A DNA stretch of 64,000 nt from Methylophilus medardicus (GCF_006363955.1 NZ_CP040948.1:682001-746000); one strand, 5' to 3'; shown: positions 27,287 to 37,368, counted from the first letter of the stretch. Made by a program: numbers and translations. The notes: a model not told the origin generated them from the letters alone.

Positions 27287-28594
27287 ATGAAAAACGCCAC
27301 ACTCTCCGCGTTGGGCCAGTCGCTTGCACAACGTCTACCTTATGAATTTTGGATAGGCTGGCGCTATACCCGTGCCAAACGCAACAACCATTTCATTTCG
27401 TTTATTTCGCTGACCAGTATGGTCGGGATCGCGCTGGGGGTCATGGCGCTGATTGTCGTGCTGTCGGTGATGAATGGTTTTCAGGACGAGTTGAGAAAAC
27501 GGATTCTTGGCGTGGCCTCTCATATTGAAGTACGCGGTTTTGAGCCTAGCCTCGCCGATTGGCAGCACTTGCAGCAACAAATTCAATCGATACCGCCCAA
27601 AGCCGTTGCCAGCCCAATCGAGGGCGTCGCACCTTATATTATGGCGCAGGGCATGCTGACGCATGATCAGGCGGTACAGGGGGTGCTCATTCGCGGCGTG
27701 CTTCCTGCGCAAGAATCCACAGTGTCTGAACTGTCTACGCAGATGAAGCTTGGCCAATTAAACGATTTAAAAGCAGGGCAATTTAATATTGTGCTGGGTT
27801 CTGATCTGGCCATGGCGCTTGGTGTGCGCGTCGGTGAAAAAGTGGTGTTGATGGCGCCGCAAGGGCAAGTGACGCCTGCGGGGTTGGTGCCACGAATTAA
27901 GCAATTTACCGTGTCAGGCATTTTTCAGGTCGGCATGTATGAGTATGACGCGGGGCTTGCCTTGATTCATATGGAGGATGCAGCCAAGTTATATCGTTTG
28001 GGCGAGCAGGTCTCTGGTTTAAGGTTGAAACTTGCCGATCTTTTTATGGCCGATCGGGTAAGTCAATCCTTGGTGGAGGCGCTGGGGCCTAACTTTTACA
28101 TTACCGACTGGACGCAGCAGCATGCCAACTTCTTCAAAGCGATACAGCTTGAAAAACGTGTCATGTTTATTATTTTGGCGCTGATCGTGGCGGTGGCAGC
28201 GTTTAATATCGTCTCAACGCTGGTGATGGCGGTGACCGATAAACGGGCAGATATTGCCATCTTGCGCACCATGGGCGCCACCCCGCAATCCATACGTAAA
28301 ATGTTTGTTGTGCAGGGCGCGATGATCGGCATTATCGGCACAGTGTCGGGCGCATTGCTGGGCGTGTTGCTGGCGTTGAATATTGAAACCGTGGTGCCTT
28401 GGATTGAACACACATTTAATGTGCAATTTTTGTCCAAAGATGTGTATTACATCAGCGACTTACCCTCTAAACTCATGTGGTCAGACGTGGCGGCGATTGT
28501 AGGTTTGTCTATTTTATTAAGTTTGGTGGCCACCTTGTATCCTAGCGCACGCGCAGCCAGCATGAACCCAGCGGAGGCGTTACGCTATGAGTGA
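27287..28594 (+). CDS. Lipoprotein-releasing ABC permease LolC/LolE
   Basis: 435 residues. Cytoplasmic N-terminus [22 protein letters not shown]1 ([18 protein letters not shown]), a large periplasmic domain, then three C-terminal TMs with the FtsX-like fold ([35 protein letters not shown]). It ends [14 protein letters not shown], the usual LolC/E end. Only one permease gene precedes lolD, so it could work as a homodimer (LolF-like). It overlaps lolD by 8 bases. Confidence 0.94.
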   Translation: MKNATLSALGQSLAQRLPYEFWIGWRYTRAKRNNHFISFISLTSMVGIALGVMALIVVLSVMNGFQDELRKRILGVASHIEVRGFEPSLADWQHLQQQIQSIPPKAVASPIEGVAPYIMAQGMLTHDQAVQGVLIRGVLPAQESTVSELSTQMKLGQLNDLKAGQFNIVLGSDLAMALGVRVGEKVVLMAPQGQVTPAGLVPRIKQFTVSGIFQVGMYEYDAGLALIHMEDAAKLYRLGEQVSGLRLKLADLFMADRVSQSLVEALGPNFYITDWTQQHANFFKAIQLEKRVMFIILALIVAVAAFNIVSTLVMAVTDKRADIAILRTMGATPQSIRKMFVVQGAMIGIIGTVSGALLGVLLALNIETVVPWIEHTFNVQFLSKDVYYISDLPSKLMWSDVAAIVGLSILLSLVATLYPSARAASMNPAEALRYE

Positions 28595-29294
28595 GTTTAT
28601 TTTGCAATGCCAAGGCTTGGCCAAAACCTATCAGGGGCTGGATACGTCCGTATTGACTGGCGTAGATCTGCAACTCGCTGCAGGGGACCATGTGGCGATT
28701 GTTGGGGCCTCTGGTAGTGGTAAAAGTACCTTGCTGCATTTGCTTGGTGGCTTAGACGCCCCGACACAGGGCGAGGTGAGTTGGCTAGGTAAACCGCTCA
28801 CAAGCCTCTCAGAGGCCGACAAAAGTGCCATGCGTAACCGCTACTTGGGGTTTGTCTACCAGTTTCATCATTTGTTACCAGAATTTAGTGCACTAGAGAA
28901 CGTGGCCATGCCGTTGCTGATTCGGCGCATGCCGCGTGTGCAGGCCTTGGCCCAAGCCGAGCATTATCTGTCACTGGTGGGGTTGACGCATCGACTGGAA
29001 CATACGCCGGGTGAGCTTTCAGGTGGTGAACGCCAACGTGCAGCCCTAGCCCGTGCCTTGGTGACACAACCGCGCTGTATTCTGGCTGACGAGCCAACCG
29101 GCAACCTAGATCGGCAAACTGCTGAGCAGGTGTTTGAACTACTGTTGCAAATACAGTCTGCGCAGGGCACTTCGTTGGTGGTGGTGACACACGATCTGTC
29201 ACTGGCTGCGCGTATGCATCGTCAATATCGCTTGCAAGATGGCCGCTTGCAAGCGTTGTCTTTAAGCACAGAGCAGGGCGTCACTCCTTTTTAA
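28587..29294 (+). CDS. lolD: Lipoprotein-releasing ABC ATPase LolD
   Basis: 235 residues. Walker [19 protein letters not shown], the LolD-type loop [20 protein letters not shown], signature [18 protein letters not shown], Walker [14 protein letters not shown]-loop VVVTHD. Powers release of lipoproteins to LolA. Overlaps the permease gene by 8 bases; comEC begins 9 bases downstream. Confidence 0.96.
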   Translation: MSEFILQCQGLAKTYQGLDTSVLTGVDLQLAAGDHVAIVGASGSGKSTLLHLLGGLDAPTQGEVSWLGKPLTSLSEADKSAMRNRYLGFVYQFHHLLPEFSALENVAMPLLIRRMPRVQALAQAEHYLSLVGLTHRLEHTPGELSGGERQRAALARALVTQPRCILADEPTGNLDRQTAEQVFELLLQIQSAQGTSLVVVTHDLSLAARMHRQYRLQDGRLQALSLSTEQGVTPF

Positions 29295-29303
29295 GTCACG
29301 ACC

Positions 29304-31715
29304 ATGCTACCGGGCGCGACTCTCGGATTTCTGCTTGGCGTTTGGCTGTTTCAACAGCAAGCGCAACTGTGGTCTTTGTTTGTGTGGCTTGGTTGGTGTG
29401 CGCTCTTGGTCGCGCTGCGTCTGGCGCGATGCGTGCCTCGTTACCCAACGCTATGGCGTAAACTTTGGTTGCTGGTGCTCATCACGGCATTGGGCTTTGC
29501 GTGGGCGCAAGCACGCGCTTGGTGGCGATTGCAATCTGCACTGCCCGCAGCTTGTCAGCAAAAAGTCATTGCTGTGCAGGGCGTGATTGTCAGTGTGCCG
29601 GAGCAAGATGCACGTGGTCAGCATGTAGATATGGCCATCGAGCAACGTTTTAATGCGGTGTGTGGCTTGCCAGATAGGGTGCGCTTGCATCTTTATACGC
29701 AAGCCTATCGCGGCGACGTAGCCAAATCTTCGCATCCTTTGCCACGTTTAAAAGCGGGAGAGCGTTGGCAATTCAGCGTTAAGTTAAAGCGGCCGCACGG
29801 TACACGCAATCCACATGGTTTTGATTACGCCGCTTGGTGTTTGGCCAACGATATCGGTGCCAGTGGGTCGATTGTGACGAAAGCCCCGATGCGACGCCTA
29901 CAGTCGCTCGCTTGGCAGCCTGCTGCTTGGATTGCGCGCTGGCGCGCATTGGTAGGGGACCGCATCACGCAGATCTTGGGCCATACGCCATCAAGTGCCG
30001 TGATGCGTGCGCTGGTGATCGGGGATGACAGCCAGATTTCACGGGCCGATTGGCAATTATTTGTCGATAGCGGGATTAATCATTTGGTGAGTATTTCCGG
30101 GCTACACATTACCATGTTGGCCTCGTTAGGCTATCTCTTCATTGGCTGGTTGTGGCGGTTATGGCCCCGCTGGGCTTTATATGTACCCTCCACTTTAGCC
30201 GCCAGCACTGGCGGCGCACTGGTGGCGATTGTTTACGCCGCCCTAGCGGGTTTTTCTATTCCAACCCAGCGCACGCTGTATATGCTGCTGACCGTATTTG
30301 TGATGCTCAGCCTAAAGCAGCGCATACCTTTTTCATGGCTGTTGAGTATCGCGATGTGGGTCGTGTTGCTTCTAGATCCTTGGGCGGTCTTGGCGCCCGG
30401 TTTCTGGTTATCTTTTGGCGCGGTGGCAGTGCTGGCATTCAGTATGTCTGGCCGGTTACGCGTCGCACCTTGGTGGCAGAGCGCGATGCAGGCACAGTGG
30501 GTGATGACGTTGGCATTTGTGCCGGTATTGATCATGCTGTTTAATCAGCTGGCATTGGTCTCACCCTTGGCCAATGCATTGGCCATTCCGCTGGTCAGTA
30601 TTGGTGTGGTCCCACTCGCGATTGCTGGCGCAGTGTTTTCGATTGATTTTTTGCTGATCTGGGCGGCTAGCTTATGGGAAGCCTGTGCTGCGGGTTTGCA
30701 GTGGTTGCATCAATGGCCTTGGGCGGTGCGCTATTTTGCAACGCCGCCCGTTTGGGCGTGGTTGATTGCCATGTTGGGGACGCTGGTGTGGCTCATGCCC
30801 TGCGGGTGGCCCCTGCGCTGGGCGGGGTTGTTATTGTGGCTACCTTTGTTTCACGTTAGTGAACCAATATTGCAGCCTGGGCAAATGCGGGTAACGGTCA
30901 TTGATGTGGGTCAGGGCTTGAGTGTGTTGTTACAAACCGCCCGGCATGCGATGTTGTACGATGCCGGCCCCATCTACAACGAACAAAGTGATGCCGGCCA
31001 GCGCATCGTGTTGCCTTATTTGCGCCATTTAGGCTTACATCAGTTGCAACTTGCCGTGATCTCACATGATGATAACGACCACGTTGGTGGCATGGCGTCG
31101 GTATTGGCAGGTATTCAGGCGCAACAAATAATGAGTTCCTTAACTGCAGAGGCGCAATTTTTCAAACAACTACAGCAGAATCCCCAGATGGCCAAGCTAC
31201 CCCGACTAGCGGGCCGCGCTGGACAGACTTGGGTTTGGGATCAGGTGCACTTTCGCGTGCTGCATCCATCGCATGCGATGACTTCAGTGGCCAAAGATAA
31301 TGACAAAAGTTGTGTGATCAAAATCAGCTCGGCCCATGGCAGCTTGTTGTTAACCGGCGATATTGAGCAGTATGCCGAGCAAATGCTCCTTGAATCTTCC
31401 TCTGATCAGTTGCAAGCAGATGTCATGGTGATGCCGCACCATGGCAGCAAAACCTCCTCCAACATGGCGTTTATCAGACAGGTGCATCCCAAGGTTGCCA
31501 TTGCAACAGCCGGCTATTTGAACCGTTTTGGGCATCCTAAACCAGAAGTCGTTGCGCGCTATCAGGCATTGGGCAGCCAAACGTTACGTTCCGACCAAGA
31601 TGGTGCGATTGTATTAGACTTTTTGCGCGGGGCGCAGCCGCATGTGACACGCTGGCGACAGGCCGAACCGCACTATTGGGAGGCGCCTAATCATCCGCTG
31701 CCATCGCAAATGTAA
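29304..31715 (+). CDS. comEC: DNA internalisation protein ComEC/Rec2
   Basis: 803 residues. It has N-terminal membrane helices, an extracytoplasmic OB-like (DUF4131) domain around 50-190, then the Competence membrane domain (HLVSISGLHITMLASLGYLF; AGFSIPTQRTLYMLLTVFVM), and a C-terminal metallo-beta-lactamase domain from about 525 with HDDNDHVGGM and MPHHGSKTSSN. Forms the inner-membrane channel for single-stranded DNA uptake. The MBL motif appears intact. Sits 9 bases after lolD, a common betaproteobacterial order. Confidence 0.95.
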   Translation: MLPGATLGFLLGVWLFQQQAQLWSLFVWLGWCALLVALRLARCVPRYPTLWRKLWLLVLITALGFAWAQARAWWRLQSALPAACQQKVIAVQGVIVSVPEQDARGQHVDMAIEQRFNAVCGLPDRVRLHLYTQAYRGDVAKSSHPLPRLKAGERWQFSVKLKRPHGTRNPHGFDYAAWCLANDIGASGSIVTKAPMRRLQSLAWQPAAWIARWRALVGDRITQILGHTPSSAVMRALVIGDDSQISRADWQLFVDSGINHLVSISGLHITMLASLGYLFIGWLWRLWPRWALYVPSTLAASTGGALVAIVYAALAGFSIPTQRTLYMLLTVFVMLSLKQRIPFSWLLSIAMWVVLLLDPWAVLAPGFWLSFGAVAVLAFSMSGRLRVAPWWQSAMQAQWVMTLAFVPVLIMLFNQLALVSPLANALAIPLVSIGVVPLAIAGAVFSIDFLLIWAASLWEACAAGLQWLHQWPWAVRYFATPPVWAWLIAMLGTLVWLMPCGWPLRWAGLLLWLPLFHVSEPILQPGQMRVTVIDVGQGLSVLLQTARHAMLYDAGPIYNEQSDAGQRIVLPYLRHLGLHQLQLAVISHDDNDHVGGMASVLAGIQAQQIMSSLTAEAQFFKQLQQNPQMAKLPRLAGRAGQTWVWDQVHFRVLHPSHAMTSVAKDNDKSCVIKISSAHGSLLLTGDIEQYAEQMLLESSSDQLQADVMVMPHHGSKTSSNMAFIRQVHPKVAIATAGYLNRFGHPKPEVVARYQALGSQTLRSDQDGAIVLDFLRGAQPHVTRWRQAEPHYWEAPNHPLPSQM

Positions 31716-31801
31716 CCTGATGGATACTGGACAAAACTTGCCCTTAGGCCTGGTTAACGCTAAAGTAGCGGAAGTTTAAAAAAACAACAGGAGTATTTGC
31801 T

Positions 31802-32407
31802 GTGTGGGAAATTATTTTAGCGGCCGGCTGGCCTATCTGGCCTCTGATTATTGCCTCCGTGATTGCTTTGGCAATTATTGCTGAGCGGTTTTGGGCTTTA
31901 AGAGCCTCAGTTGTGACACCGGAGCAGCTGCTGCCAGAAGTACAAAACTGGCTTAAGCAGGGCGGTGTGACGCGAGAAACGCTGAGTCGCCTAGAAGCGC
32001 ACTCTTTGTTAGGTAAGGTGTTTGCTAGTGCCTTGGCCAACATGCATAACTCTCGTGAAGTCACCAAGGAGGCCATTGAAGAAACTGGTCGCGCTGTTGC
32101 GCACAAACTAGAACAATATTTGCCAACGTTGGGTACCATTGCCACCGTAGCGCCTTTGCTTGGCCTACTCGGTACGGTCATCGGGATGGTGGAGCTGTTC
32201 GGGTCATTCACCAATAGCGGTCATGATGTGGCGCAGTTCGCACGCGGGATTTCAGTCGCGTTGTATAACACCGCCGCTGGTATTGTTGTGGCTGTGCCGT
32301 CCATGATTGCTTACCGTTATTTCCGTGGCAAGATTGATGGCTTTTTGGTCGACATGGAGCAACAGGCGATCAAGCTGGTCGAACTCATTCATGGTGATCG
32401 TGGCTAG
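31802..32407 (+). CDS. exbB: ExbB/TolQ-family proton channel protein
   Basis: 201 residues; inner-membrane stator that with ExbD energises TonB or a related system. N-terminal TM (WPIWPLIIASVIALAIIAER), the conserved GTIATVAPLLGLLGTVIGMV segment and FARGISVALYNTAAGIVVAV helix are present. GTG start at 31802 preceded by CAGGAG. The last five codons form the first unit of a 15-bp tandem repeat that continues beyond the stop. No tonB is adjacent, so the client system is not clear. Confidence 0.92.
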   Translation: MWEIILAAGWPIWPLIIASVIALAIIAERFWALRASVVTPEQLLPEVQNWLKQGGVTRETLSRLEAHSLLGKVFASALANMHNSREVTKEAIEETGRAVAHKLEQYLPTLGTIATVAPLLGLLGTVIGMVELFGSFTNSGHDVAQFARGISVALYNTAAGIVVAVPSMIAYRYFRGKIDGFLVDMEQQAIKLVELIHGDRG

Positions 32408-32452
32408 GGTGATCGTGGCAAGGGCGATCGCGGCTGGGGTGATCCCGGCTAG
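32393..32452 (+). repeat. Four 15-bp tandem repeats over the exbB stop codon
   Basis: Units at 32393-32407, 32408-32422, 32423-32437 and 32438-32452 read GGTGATCGTGGCTAG with 1-4 changes each. Unit 1 contains the exbB stop; units 2-4 lie in the gap before exbD. Being a multiple of 3, readthrough would append Gly-Asp-Arg-Gly-like repeats until a second TAG in unit 4. Confidence 0.85.
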
Positions 32453-32518
32453 CTGTAGCTGAGTCAAATAGAGTTTGAATAAGCTGCTTAAAAAGCACAC
32501 AGAACACAGAGGCAATTC

Positions 32519-32947
32519 ATGAATTTTAAACGAGGTGTCCGCAACGAAGAGTTGGAAATTAACTTTATTCCGCTCATTGACGTGCTATTGGTCATCATCA
32601 TTTTTCTGATGGTGAGTGCAACGTTCTCACGCACCAGTGAACTGCAAATCAATCTGCCGACGGCAGATGCGAATGCGCCACAAGAAAAGCCGCTGACGAT
32701 TACTGTCGAGGTAGACGCCAACGGCCGTTACTTAGTTAATGGCAAAGAGGCCAATGGTGCGGTGGTGTCTGATTTGTCTGCCGCCTTAACGCAAGCGGGC
32801 GCTGATGGCCCCAGTGGCAAAGAGCCCACCATTATTATTAATGCCGATGCGAAGGCAACACACCAATCGGTGATTAATATTATGGAAGCTTCGCGCATGG
32901 CTAATTACACGCATATCACCTTTGCGACGCAGGTGAATTCCCGGTAA
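32519..32947 (+). CDS. exbD: ExbD/TolR-family protein
   Basis: 142 residues. Short basic N-terminus, one TM (INFIPLIDVLLVIIIFLMVS) carrying the essential Asp in PLIDVLLV, then a periplasmic domain ending TFATQVNS. This Asp is the proton-translocating residue of the family. The gap to exbB holds the tandem repeat. Confidence 0.94.
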   Translation: MNFKRGVRNEELEINFIPLIDVLLVIIIFLMVSATFSRTSELQINLPTADANAPQEKPLTITVEVDANGRYLVNGKEANGAVVSDLSAALTQAGADGPSGKEPTIIINADAKATHQSVINIMEASRMANYTHITFATQVNSR

Positions 32948-32984
32948 TGCATCCTTGGATCCACATGGTTGCGATCCACCAACA

Positions 32985-33017
32985 AGCCCGTCAATCTTGG
33001 CGGGCTGTTTGTTTTTA
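32985..33017 (+). terminator. Probable terminator between exbD and msbA
   Basis: AGCCCGTC and GGCGGGCT can form an 8-bp stem (one G-T pair) around AATCTT, followed by GTTTGTTTTT. It may reduce readthrough from exbD into msbA. Confidence 0.65.
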
Positions 33018-33036
33018 GTCTGTCTGAGAAAACCGC

Positions 33037-34791
33037 ATGGCGCGAAAATCTTCCCCTGACGTAGTGATCACTACCCATCCGGCACTGCTCTATAAGCGCC
33101 TTTTTGCCTATGCCTGGCACTATAAGATGCATTTTGCGATATCGATGCTATCTACCGCGATTTTGGCCTCCAGCAACACCTTATTCTTAGCCTTGATTAA
33201 AAAAGTGACTGACGAAGGCTTTGCCAAATCCTCAGCGGATGAAGCTTACGTATTGCCCCTGATGCTATTTGGCTTAATGGCCATTCGCGCCGTGGCTGGC
33301 TTCTTTTCGGTATACAGTTTACGCACGGTGGCTCGGCGCGTGGTTGAGGTTTTACGTAAGCAAATTTTCGCTAAATTGCTGATGTTGCCGGTGAGTTTTT
33401 TTGATGCAAATTCGAATGGTTTGCTGGTGTCGAAAATGACTTATGACATTGAGCGATTGTCGACCGTGGTAACGCGTTCTGCGCTCAATGTTTTGCGCGA
33501 TGTACTGACGGTGATTGGCTTGATCGGCTACATGCTCTACTTGGATTGGCGTTTAACGTTGATATTTGCGCTGGTGGCTCCGCTGATGGGCCTCTATTTG
33601 TCACGCACCACCCCTAAATTACGCGCCAATGCAAAAAAAGTGCAGCAGGCAGTGGGTGAGATTACCAAAACCGCTGAAGAGGCTATCGCGGCCCAACGCA
33701 TTGTTAAGATTTTTGGCGCACAAGCGTTTGAAAATGAGCGCTTTGGTGAGGTGGTTAGTCGCAATCGCCAATTAGAGTTACGCACCGCAAGGATTTCTGG
33801 CCTGAACAGTTTTGTGATTGAAATCTTATCTGCGCTGGCCTTGGGTTTGGTGGTGTTTTATGCATTGGCCCAATTTACCGTCGGCGAGTTTGCCGCGTTT
33901 GTCGGCGCATTGATGATGCTGATTGCCCCGATTAAACATATCACCTCTGCCAATGAAGATTTACAGATTGGCCTCGCGGCGGCACAAAGTGTGTTCGATG
34001 TGCTGGATATTGAAAATGAGGTGGATCAGGGCAGCTATCGCGTTGCACGCACGCAAGGCGCATTGCGTTTTGAGCAAGTGACCGTGCGCTACCCGCAAGC
34101 CAAGAGTAACGCGTTATCTTCGCTAAGTTTTGAGATTCAAGCCGGTGAGAAAATTGCATTAGTCGGCCGTTCCGGGAGCGGTAAAACGACATTGGTCAAT
34201 CTGTTGCCCCGTTTTTATGAGGCGCAAGCCGGGCAGGTATTGCTAGATGGCAAAGATGTCAGAGCGTATCAACTGGACAATCTGCGTGCGCAGTTTTCGT
34301 TAGTGAGCCAAGATATTGTCTTGTTTAACGATACTATTTTTAACAACATTGCGTATGGTGCGTTGCGAGATGCCAGCGAGCAGGAGGTCATTGATGCTGC
34401 TATCGCCGCGAATGCTTGGGAGTTTATCCAGCAGATGCCGCAAGGCTTGCAAAGTGAGATTGGCGATCGCGGTGTACGGCTTTCAGGCGGGCAGCGTCAG
34501 CGACTCGCCATCGCGCGCGCCATCTTAAAAAATGCCCCGGTGTTGCTGTTGGATGAGGCGACTTCAGCGCTGGACAGTGAGTCAGAGTTACACGTACAAA
34601 TGGCCTTAGACCGCCTGATGCGTAACCGTACTACCATTGTGATTGCACACCGTTTGAGCACCGTTGAAAACGCAGATAGGATCTTCGTCATGGACCACGG
34701 TGCGATTGTTGAATCTGGCTCGCACCAGACGTTGCTGGCCGAAAATGGCTACTACAGTAGGTTGTACCACAAGCAGTTTCAAGAGGATTAA
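33037..34791 (+). CDS. msbA: Lipid A export ABC transporter MsbA
   Basis: 584 residues, half-transporter: six TM segments (about 20-310) and a C-terminal ATPase with Walker A GRSGSGKTTLVNLLPRFYEA, the Q-loop LVSQDIVLFNDTIFNNIAYG, signature LSGGQRQRLAIARAI, Walker B LLLDEATSALD and the H-loop IVIAHRLSTV. Flips lipid A-core across the inner membrane. Overlaps lpxK by one base (TAATG). Confidence 0.95.
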   Translation: MARKSSPDVVITTHPALLYKRLFAYAWHYKMHFAISMLSTAILASSNTLFLALIKKVTDEGFAKSSADEAYVLPLMLFGLMAIRAVAGFFSVYSLRTVARRVVEVLRKQIFAKLLMLPVSFFDANSNGLLVSKMTYDIERLSTVVTRSALNVLRDVLTVIGLIGYMLYLDWRLTLIFALVAPLMGLYLSRTTPKLRANAKKVQQAVGEITKTAEEAIAAQRIVKIFGAQAFENERFGEVVSRNRQLELRTARISGLNSFVIEILSALALGLVVFYALAQFTVGEFAAFVGALMMLIAPIKHITSANEDLQIGLAAAQSVFDVLDIENEVDQGSYRVARTQGALRFEQVTVRYPQAKSNALSSLSFEIQAGEKIALVGRSGSGKTTLVNLLPRFYEAQAGQVLLDGKDVRAYQLDNLRAQFSLVSQDIVLFNDTIFNNIAYGALRDASEQEVIDAAIAANAWEFIQQMPQGLQSEIGDRGVRLSGGQRQRLAIARAILKNAPVLLLDEATSALDSESELHVQMALDRLMRNRTTIVIAHRLSTVENADRIFVMDHGAIVESGSHQTLLAENGYYSRLYHKQFQED

Positions 34792-35831
34792 TGTTACGTA
34801 TTTGGTTTGAACAGCAGTGGCAGATTCGGGGCTGGGCACAATGCCTGCTATGGCCTTTGTCGTGGCTGTTTGCGCTGTTGGCGTGCTTGCGACTGGCCTG
34901 TTACCGGATGGGCGTGTTCTCCAGCCAGGCTATGCCAGTGCCGGTGGTGGTGGTGGGCAATCTGTCGGTCGGCGGCGTAGGTAAAACGCCCGTCGTCATT
35001 CATCTCGCGCAACATTTGCGGGCTGCGGGCTATGCACCTGGTATATTGAGTCGTGGGTATGGTGGTTCTGCCACGGGTGAAGTTACTGCTGACAGCTTAC
35101 CCGCTACCTTTGGGGATGAGCCGGTGCTTATCGCGCGGCGCAGCGGCTGCCCGGTATGGGTCGATGCATCCCGCGTTGCTGCCGGACACGCGCTTCTTCA
35201 TGCCCATCCTGAGATCAATATCTTGATCTGCGACGATGGCTTGCAGCATTATGCTTTACAGCGTGATTTCGAGATCGCAGTCGTGCAACGTCCATTTGGG
35301 CTGGGTAACCGCCGATTGTTGCCTGCAGGGCCGCTGCGTGAGCCGTTGAGGCGATTGCAGTCGGTAGATGTAGTCATCGAGTCGGGAGAAGTGCCAGTCA
35401 CGCCAGTGCTTGAGACGGTCTCTTATCACATGCGGTTGCAGCAGGGTGCTTGGACGTCAGTGGCAGATTTTTTGAGCGAAACCAGCACTGCCAATTTGCG
35501 AGCGCAACCATTAGTCGCGATAGCGGGCATCGGTCATCCTCAGCGGTTTTTTGAGCTGTTATCCACCCTAGGCTTGCAGTTTGATCGTCATCCGCTGGCG
35601 GATCACCACCATTACACCCCCGCTGACTTTCAGGCACTCATTGGAAAAACCTTACTAATGACCGAGAAAGATGCCGTAAAATGTCAGCATCTTGGATTAT
35701 CCAATGCATGGTTTTTGCCCGTCAGTGCTGAACTAAGGCCGATCGGGCACGATCAATCGCTTGTAAATTTTGTGATTGCGCGGTTACAGCAACGCACACA
35801 ACACGCTAAAGGAAGTAGAAATGAATCCTAA
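34791..35831 (+). CDS. lpxK: Tetraacyldisaccharide 4'-kinase
   Basis: 346 residues. Phosphorylates the lipid A precursor at the 4' position. N-terminal membrane-associated helix, then [20 protein letters not shown] (P-loop region) and [20 protein letters not shown] with the DDGLQH motif, both characteristic. C-terminal [14 protein letters not shown] and [11 protein letters not shown]. Overlaps ycaR by 11 bases. Part of the msbA-lpxK-ycaR-kdsB operon. Confidence 0.96.
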   Translation: MLRIWFEQQWQIRGWAQCLLWPLSWLFALLACLRLACYRMGVFSSQAMPVPVVVVGNLSVGGVGKTPVVIHLAQHLRAAGYAPGILSRGYGGSATGEVTADSLPATFGDEPVLIARRSGCPVWVDASRVAAGHALLHAHPEINILICDDGLQHYALQRDFEIAVVQRPFGLGNRRLLPAGPLREPLRRLQSVDVVIESGEVPVTPVLETVSYHMRLQQGAWTSVADFLSETSTANLRAQPLVAIAGIGHPQRFFELLSTLGLQFDRHPLADHHHYTPADFQALIGKTLLMTEKDAVKCQHLGLSNAWFLPVSAELRPIGHDQSLVNFVIARLQQRTQHAKGSRNES

Positions 35832-36003
35832 ATTGTTGGAAATTCTGGTCTGTCCAGTGACTAAAGGCCCATTAGTGTTTGATAAAACCAAGCAAGAACT
35901 CATCTCAAAATCTGCGCGGTTGGCTTATCCTGTGCGAGATGGTATCCCGGTGATGCTTGAAGATGAAGCACGTCGCCTCGAAGAGCAAGAGTACAGCGAA
36001 TAA
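35821..36003 (+). CDS. ycaR: Trm112/YcaR-family small protein
   Basis: 60 residues: [20 protein letters not shown], the [20 protein letters not shown] stretch, and acidic tail. The family has a zinc-ribbon-like fold, here with only one cysteine (C11). Located between lpxK and kdsB as in most Gram-negatives. Start 35821 has AAGGAAG just upstream and lies inside lpxK. Function in bacteria is unresolved. Confidence 0.93.
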   Translation: MNPKLLEILVCPVTKGPLVFDKTKQELISKSARLAYPVRDGIPVMLEDEARRLEEQEYSE

Positions 36004-36005
36004 CC

Positions 36006-36743
36006 ATGTTTAAGGTCGTGGTTCCGGCTCGTTTTGCGAGCACCCGTCTGCCGGGTAAACCTTTGCAGGATATCGCCGGCGTGCCCATGGTGATCAGAGT
36101 GGCGCAACAGGCGCAAAAAAGTCTGTCAAGTGAGGTTGTGATTGCGACAGATCATGAGGATATCTTGCAGGTGGCCCAATCTCACGGAGTCCGTGCGTTG
36201 ATGACGCGGGCTGATCATGTGTCTGGCACAGATCGCATCGCTGAAGTGGCGACAAGGATGGCTTGGCCGGATGAGATGATTGTGGTGAATGTGCAAGGGG
36301 ATGAGCCTTTGATCGACCCAGCACTCATCAATGAGGTGGCCCAAACGTTGGCTGACGATACGCAAGCGGTGATGTCCACTGCCTGCCATCCGATCGATTC
36401 CAACGATTTGCTTGAGAATCCCAATGTGGTCAAAGTGGTGTTAAATGCCAAACAGCAAGCGCTCTACTTCAGCCGAGCTGCGATCCCGTTTCCGCGAGAT
36501 GCAGCGCAGCGCCAAGGGTTTAGCGCGCAACGCCACATTGGCATTTATGCTTATCGCGTCGGTTTTCTCAAACAGTATGCGCATTTGCCGGTAACCGCGC
36601 TTGAGCAAATTGAAAGTTTAGAGCAATTGCGCGTGTTGTATCACGGCTTTCAAATCGCCGTGACGATCACGCCACATGCCCCTGCCAGCGGCGTGGACAC
36701 GCCTGAAGACCTGGCTTTAGTACGTCAGCTTTTTAGCGACTAA
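36006..36743 (+). CDS. kdsB: 3-deoxy-manno-octulosonate cytidylyltransferase
   Basis: 245 residues; makes CMP-Kdo for the LPS inner core. N-terminus FKVVVPARFASTRLPGKPLQ, then ATDHEDILQVAQSHG, MTRADHVSGTDRIAEVA, VNVQGDEPLIDPALI and RHIGIYAYRVGFL, all conserved. Starts 2 bases after ycaR stop. Last gene of the operon. Confidence 0.97.
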   Translation: MFKVVVPARFASTRLPGKPLQDIAGVPMVIRVAQQAQKSLSSEVVIATDHEDILQVAQSHGVRALMTRADHVSGTDRIAEVATRMAWPDEMIVVNVQGDEPLIDPALINEVAQTLADDTQAVMSTACHPIDSNDLLENPNVVKVVLNAKQQALYFSRAAIPFPRDAAQRQGFSAQRHIGIYAYRVGFLKQYAHLPVTALEQIESLEQLRVLYHGFQIAVTITPHAPASGVDTPEDLALVRQLFSD

Positions 36744-36765
36744 GTGGATGATTAGACGCTGAATA

Positions 36766-36795
36766 TAAAAAAGCCTGCTTACGCAGGCTTTTTTA
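36766..36795 (+). terminator. Terminator after kdsB
   Basis: AAAAAAGCCTGC / GCAGGCTTTTTT hairpin with TTAC loop. The poly-A side also makes it functional for the convergent PEP-CTERM gene. Confidence 0.92.
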
Positions 36796-36818
36796 ATGTG
36801 GTCATTAAACGCGCTAAA

Positions 36819-37316
36819 TTAGCTATTTTTCTGACGACGGAAAGCAATTGTACCCATCAATGCCAACCCTGCGAACATCATGCCGTAAGTTTCTGGTTCT
36901 GGCACTGGTACAACGATTGGGTTGATAGTGTAGCTACCTTCGTAACGACCACCACCGATTAGATTGAATTGCAATGTGTAGTTGCCTGCAGCCAAGTTGG
37001 ATACGCTAAAGGTGTAGCGTGTCAAGTCAAATTGGCTTAATGGCAGAATGACTGGTGCGTAAGTGAAAGTGCTGTCAGAGTCACTAACTAAAGTGATGCC
37101 TTGGTACAAGCCTGAGTTGTTGTCTTGCAACAATCTTAGGCTTGGGTCAAGAACACCACTCAAGTCAAAGTCAAATGCAGAGCTAATGCTAATTTTGCTT
37201 GTTCTTGCATCGCTTGAACCAGACAAGTCTGTACCGCTGAAAGTAGTAGTGGTGCTGGTGGCGAAGGCTGAAGTGCTAGCCAACAAAGATGCTGCGATTA
37301 AAATGTTTTTAAACAT
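36819..37316 (-). CDS. PEP-CTERM sorting-domain protein
   Basis: 165 residues: signal peptide (about 1-19, cleaved after AFA), a Ser/Thr/Asp-rich beta-type region with predicted sandwich character, and a C-terminal sorting tail VPVPEPETYGMMFAGLALMG followed by a short hydrophobic helix and FRRQKNS. PEP-CTERM proteins are processed by exosortase (EpsH/XrtA) and tied to exopolysaccharide production. No exosortase is in the window. A 20-bp-phased direct repeat lies upstream. Confidence 0.92.
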   Translation of the reverse strand: MFKNILIAASLLASTSAFATSTTTTFSGTDLSGSSDARTSKISISSAFDFDLSGVLDPSLRLLQDNNSGLYQGITLVSDSDSTFTYAPVILPLSQFDLTRYTFSVSNLAAGNYTLQFNLIGGGRYEGSYTINPIVVPVPEPETYGMMFAGLALMGTIAFRRQKNS

Positions 37317-37332
37317 GTTTTATTTCCCCGAT

Positions 37333-37368
37333 TGATTTATTACTAAACTAAATGATGTATTGCTAAAC
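37333..37368. repeat. Two 16-bp imperfect direct repeats upstream of the PEP-CTERM gene
   Basis: TGATTTATTACTAAAC (37333-37348) and TGATGTATTGCTAAAC (37353-37368) share 14 of 16 bases with 20-base spacing, 17 bases upstream of the minus-strand start at 37316. They may be operator sites or part of the promoter/leader. Not a family repeat I know. Confidence 0.5.

Noticed and set aside
32393-32452. Tandem repeat as a CRISPR or VNTR-type array
   Set aside because: Units are contiguous without spacers and only four are present, so CRISPR is excluded.
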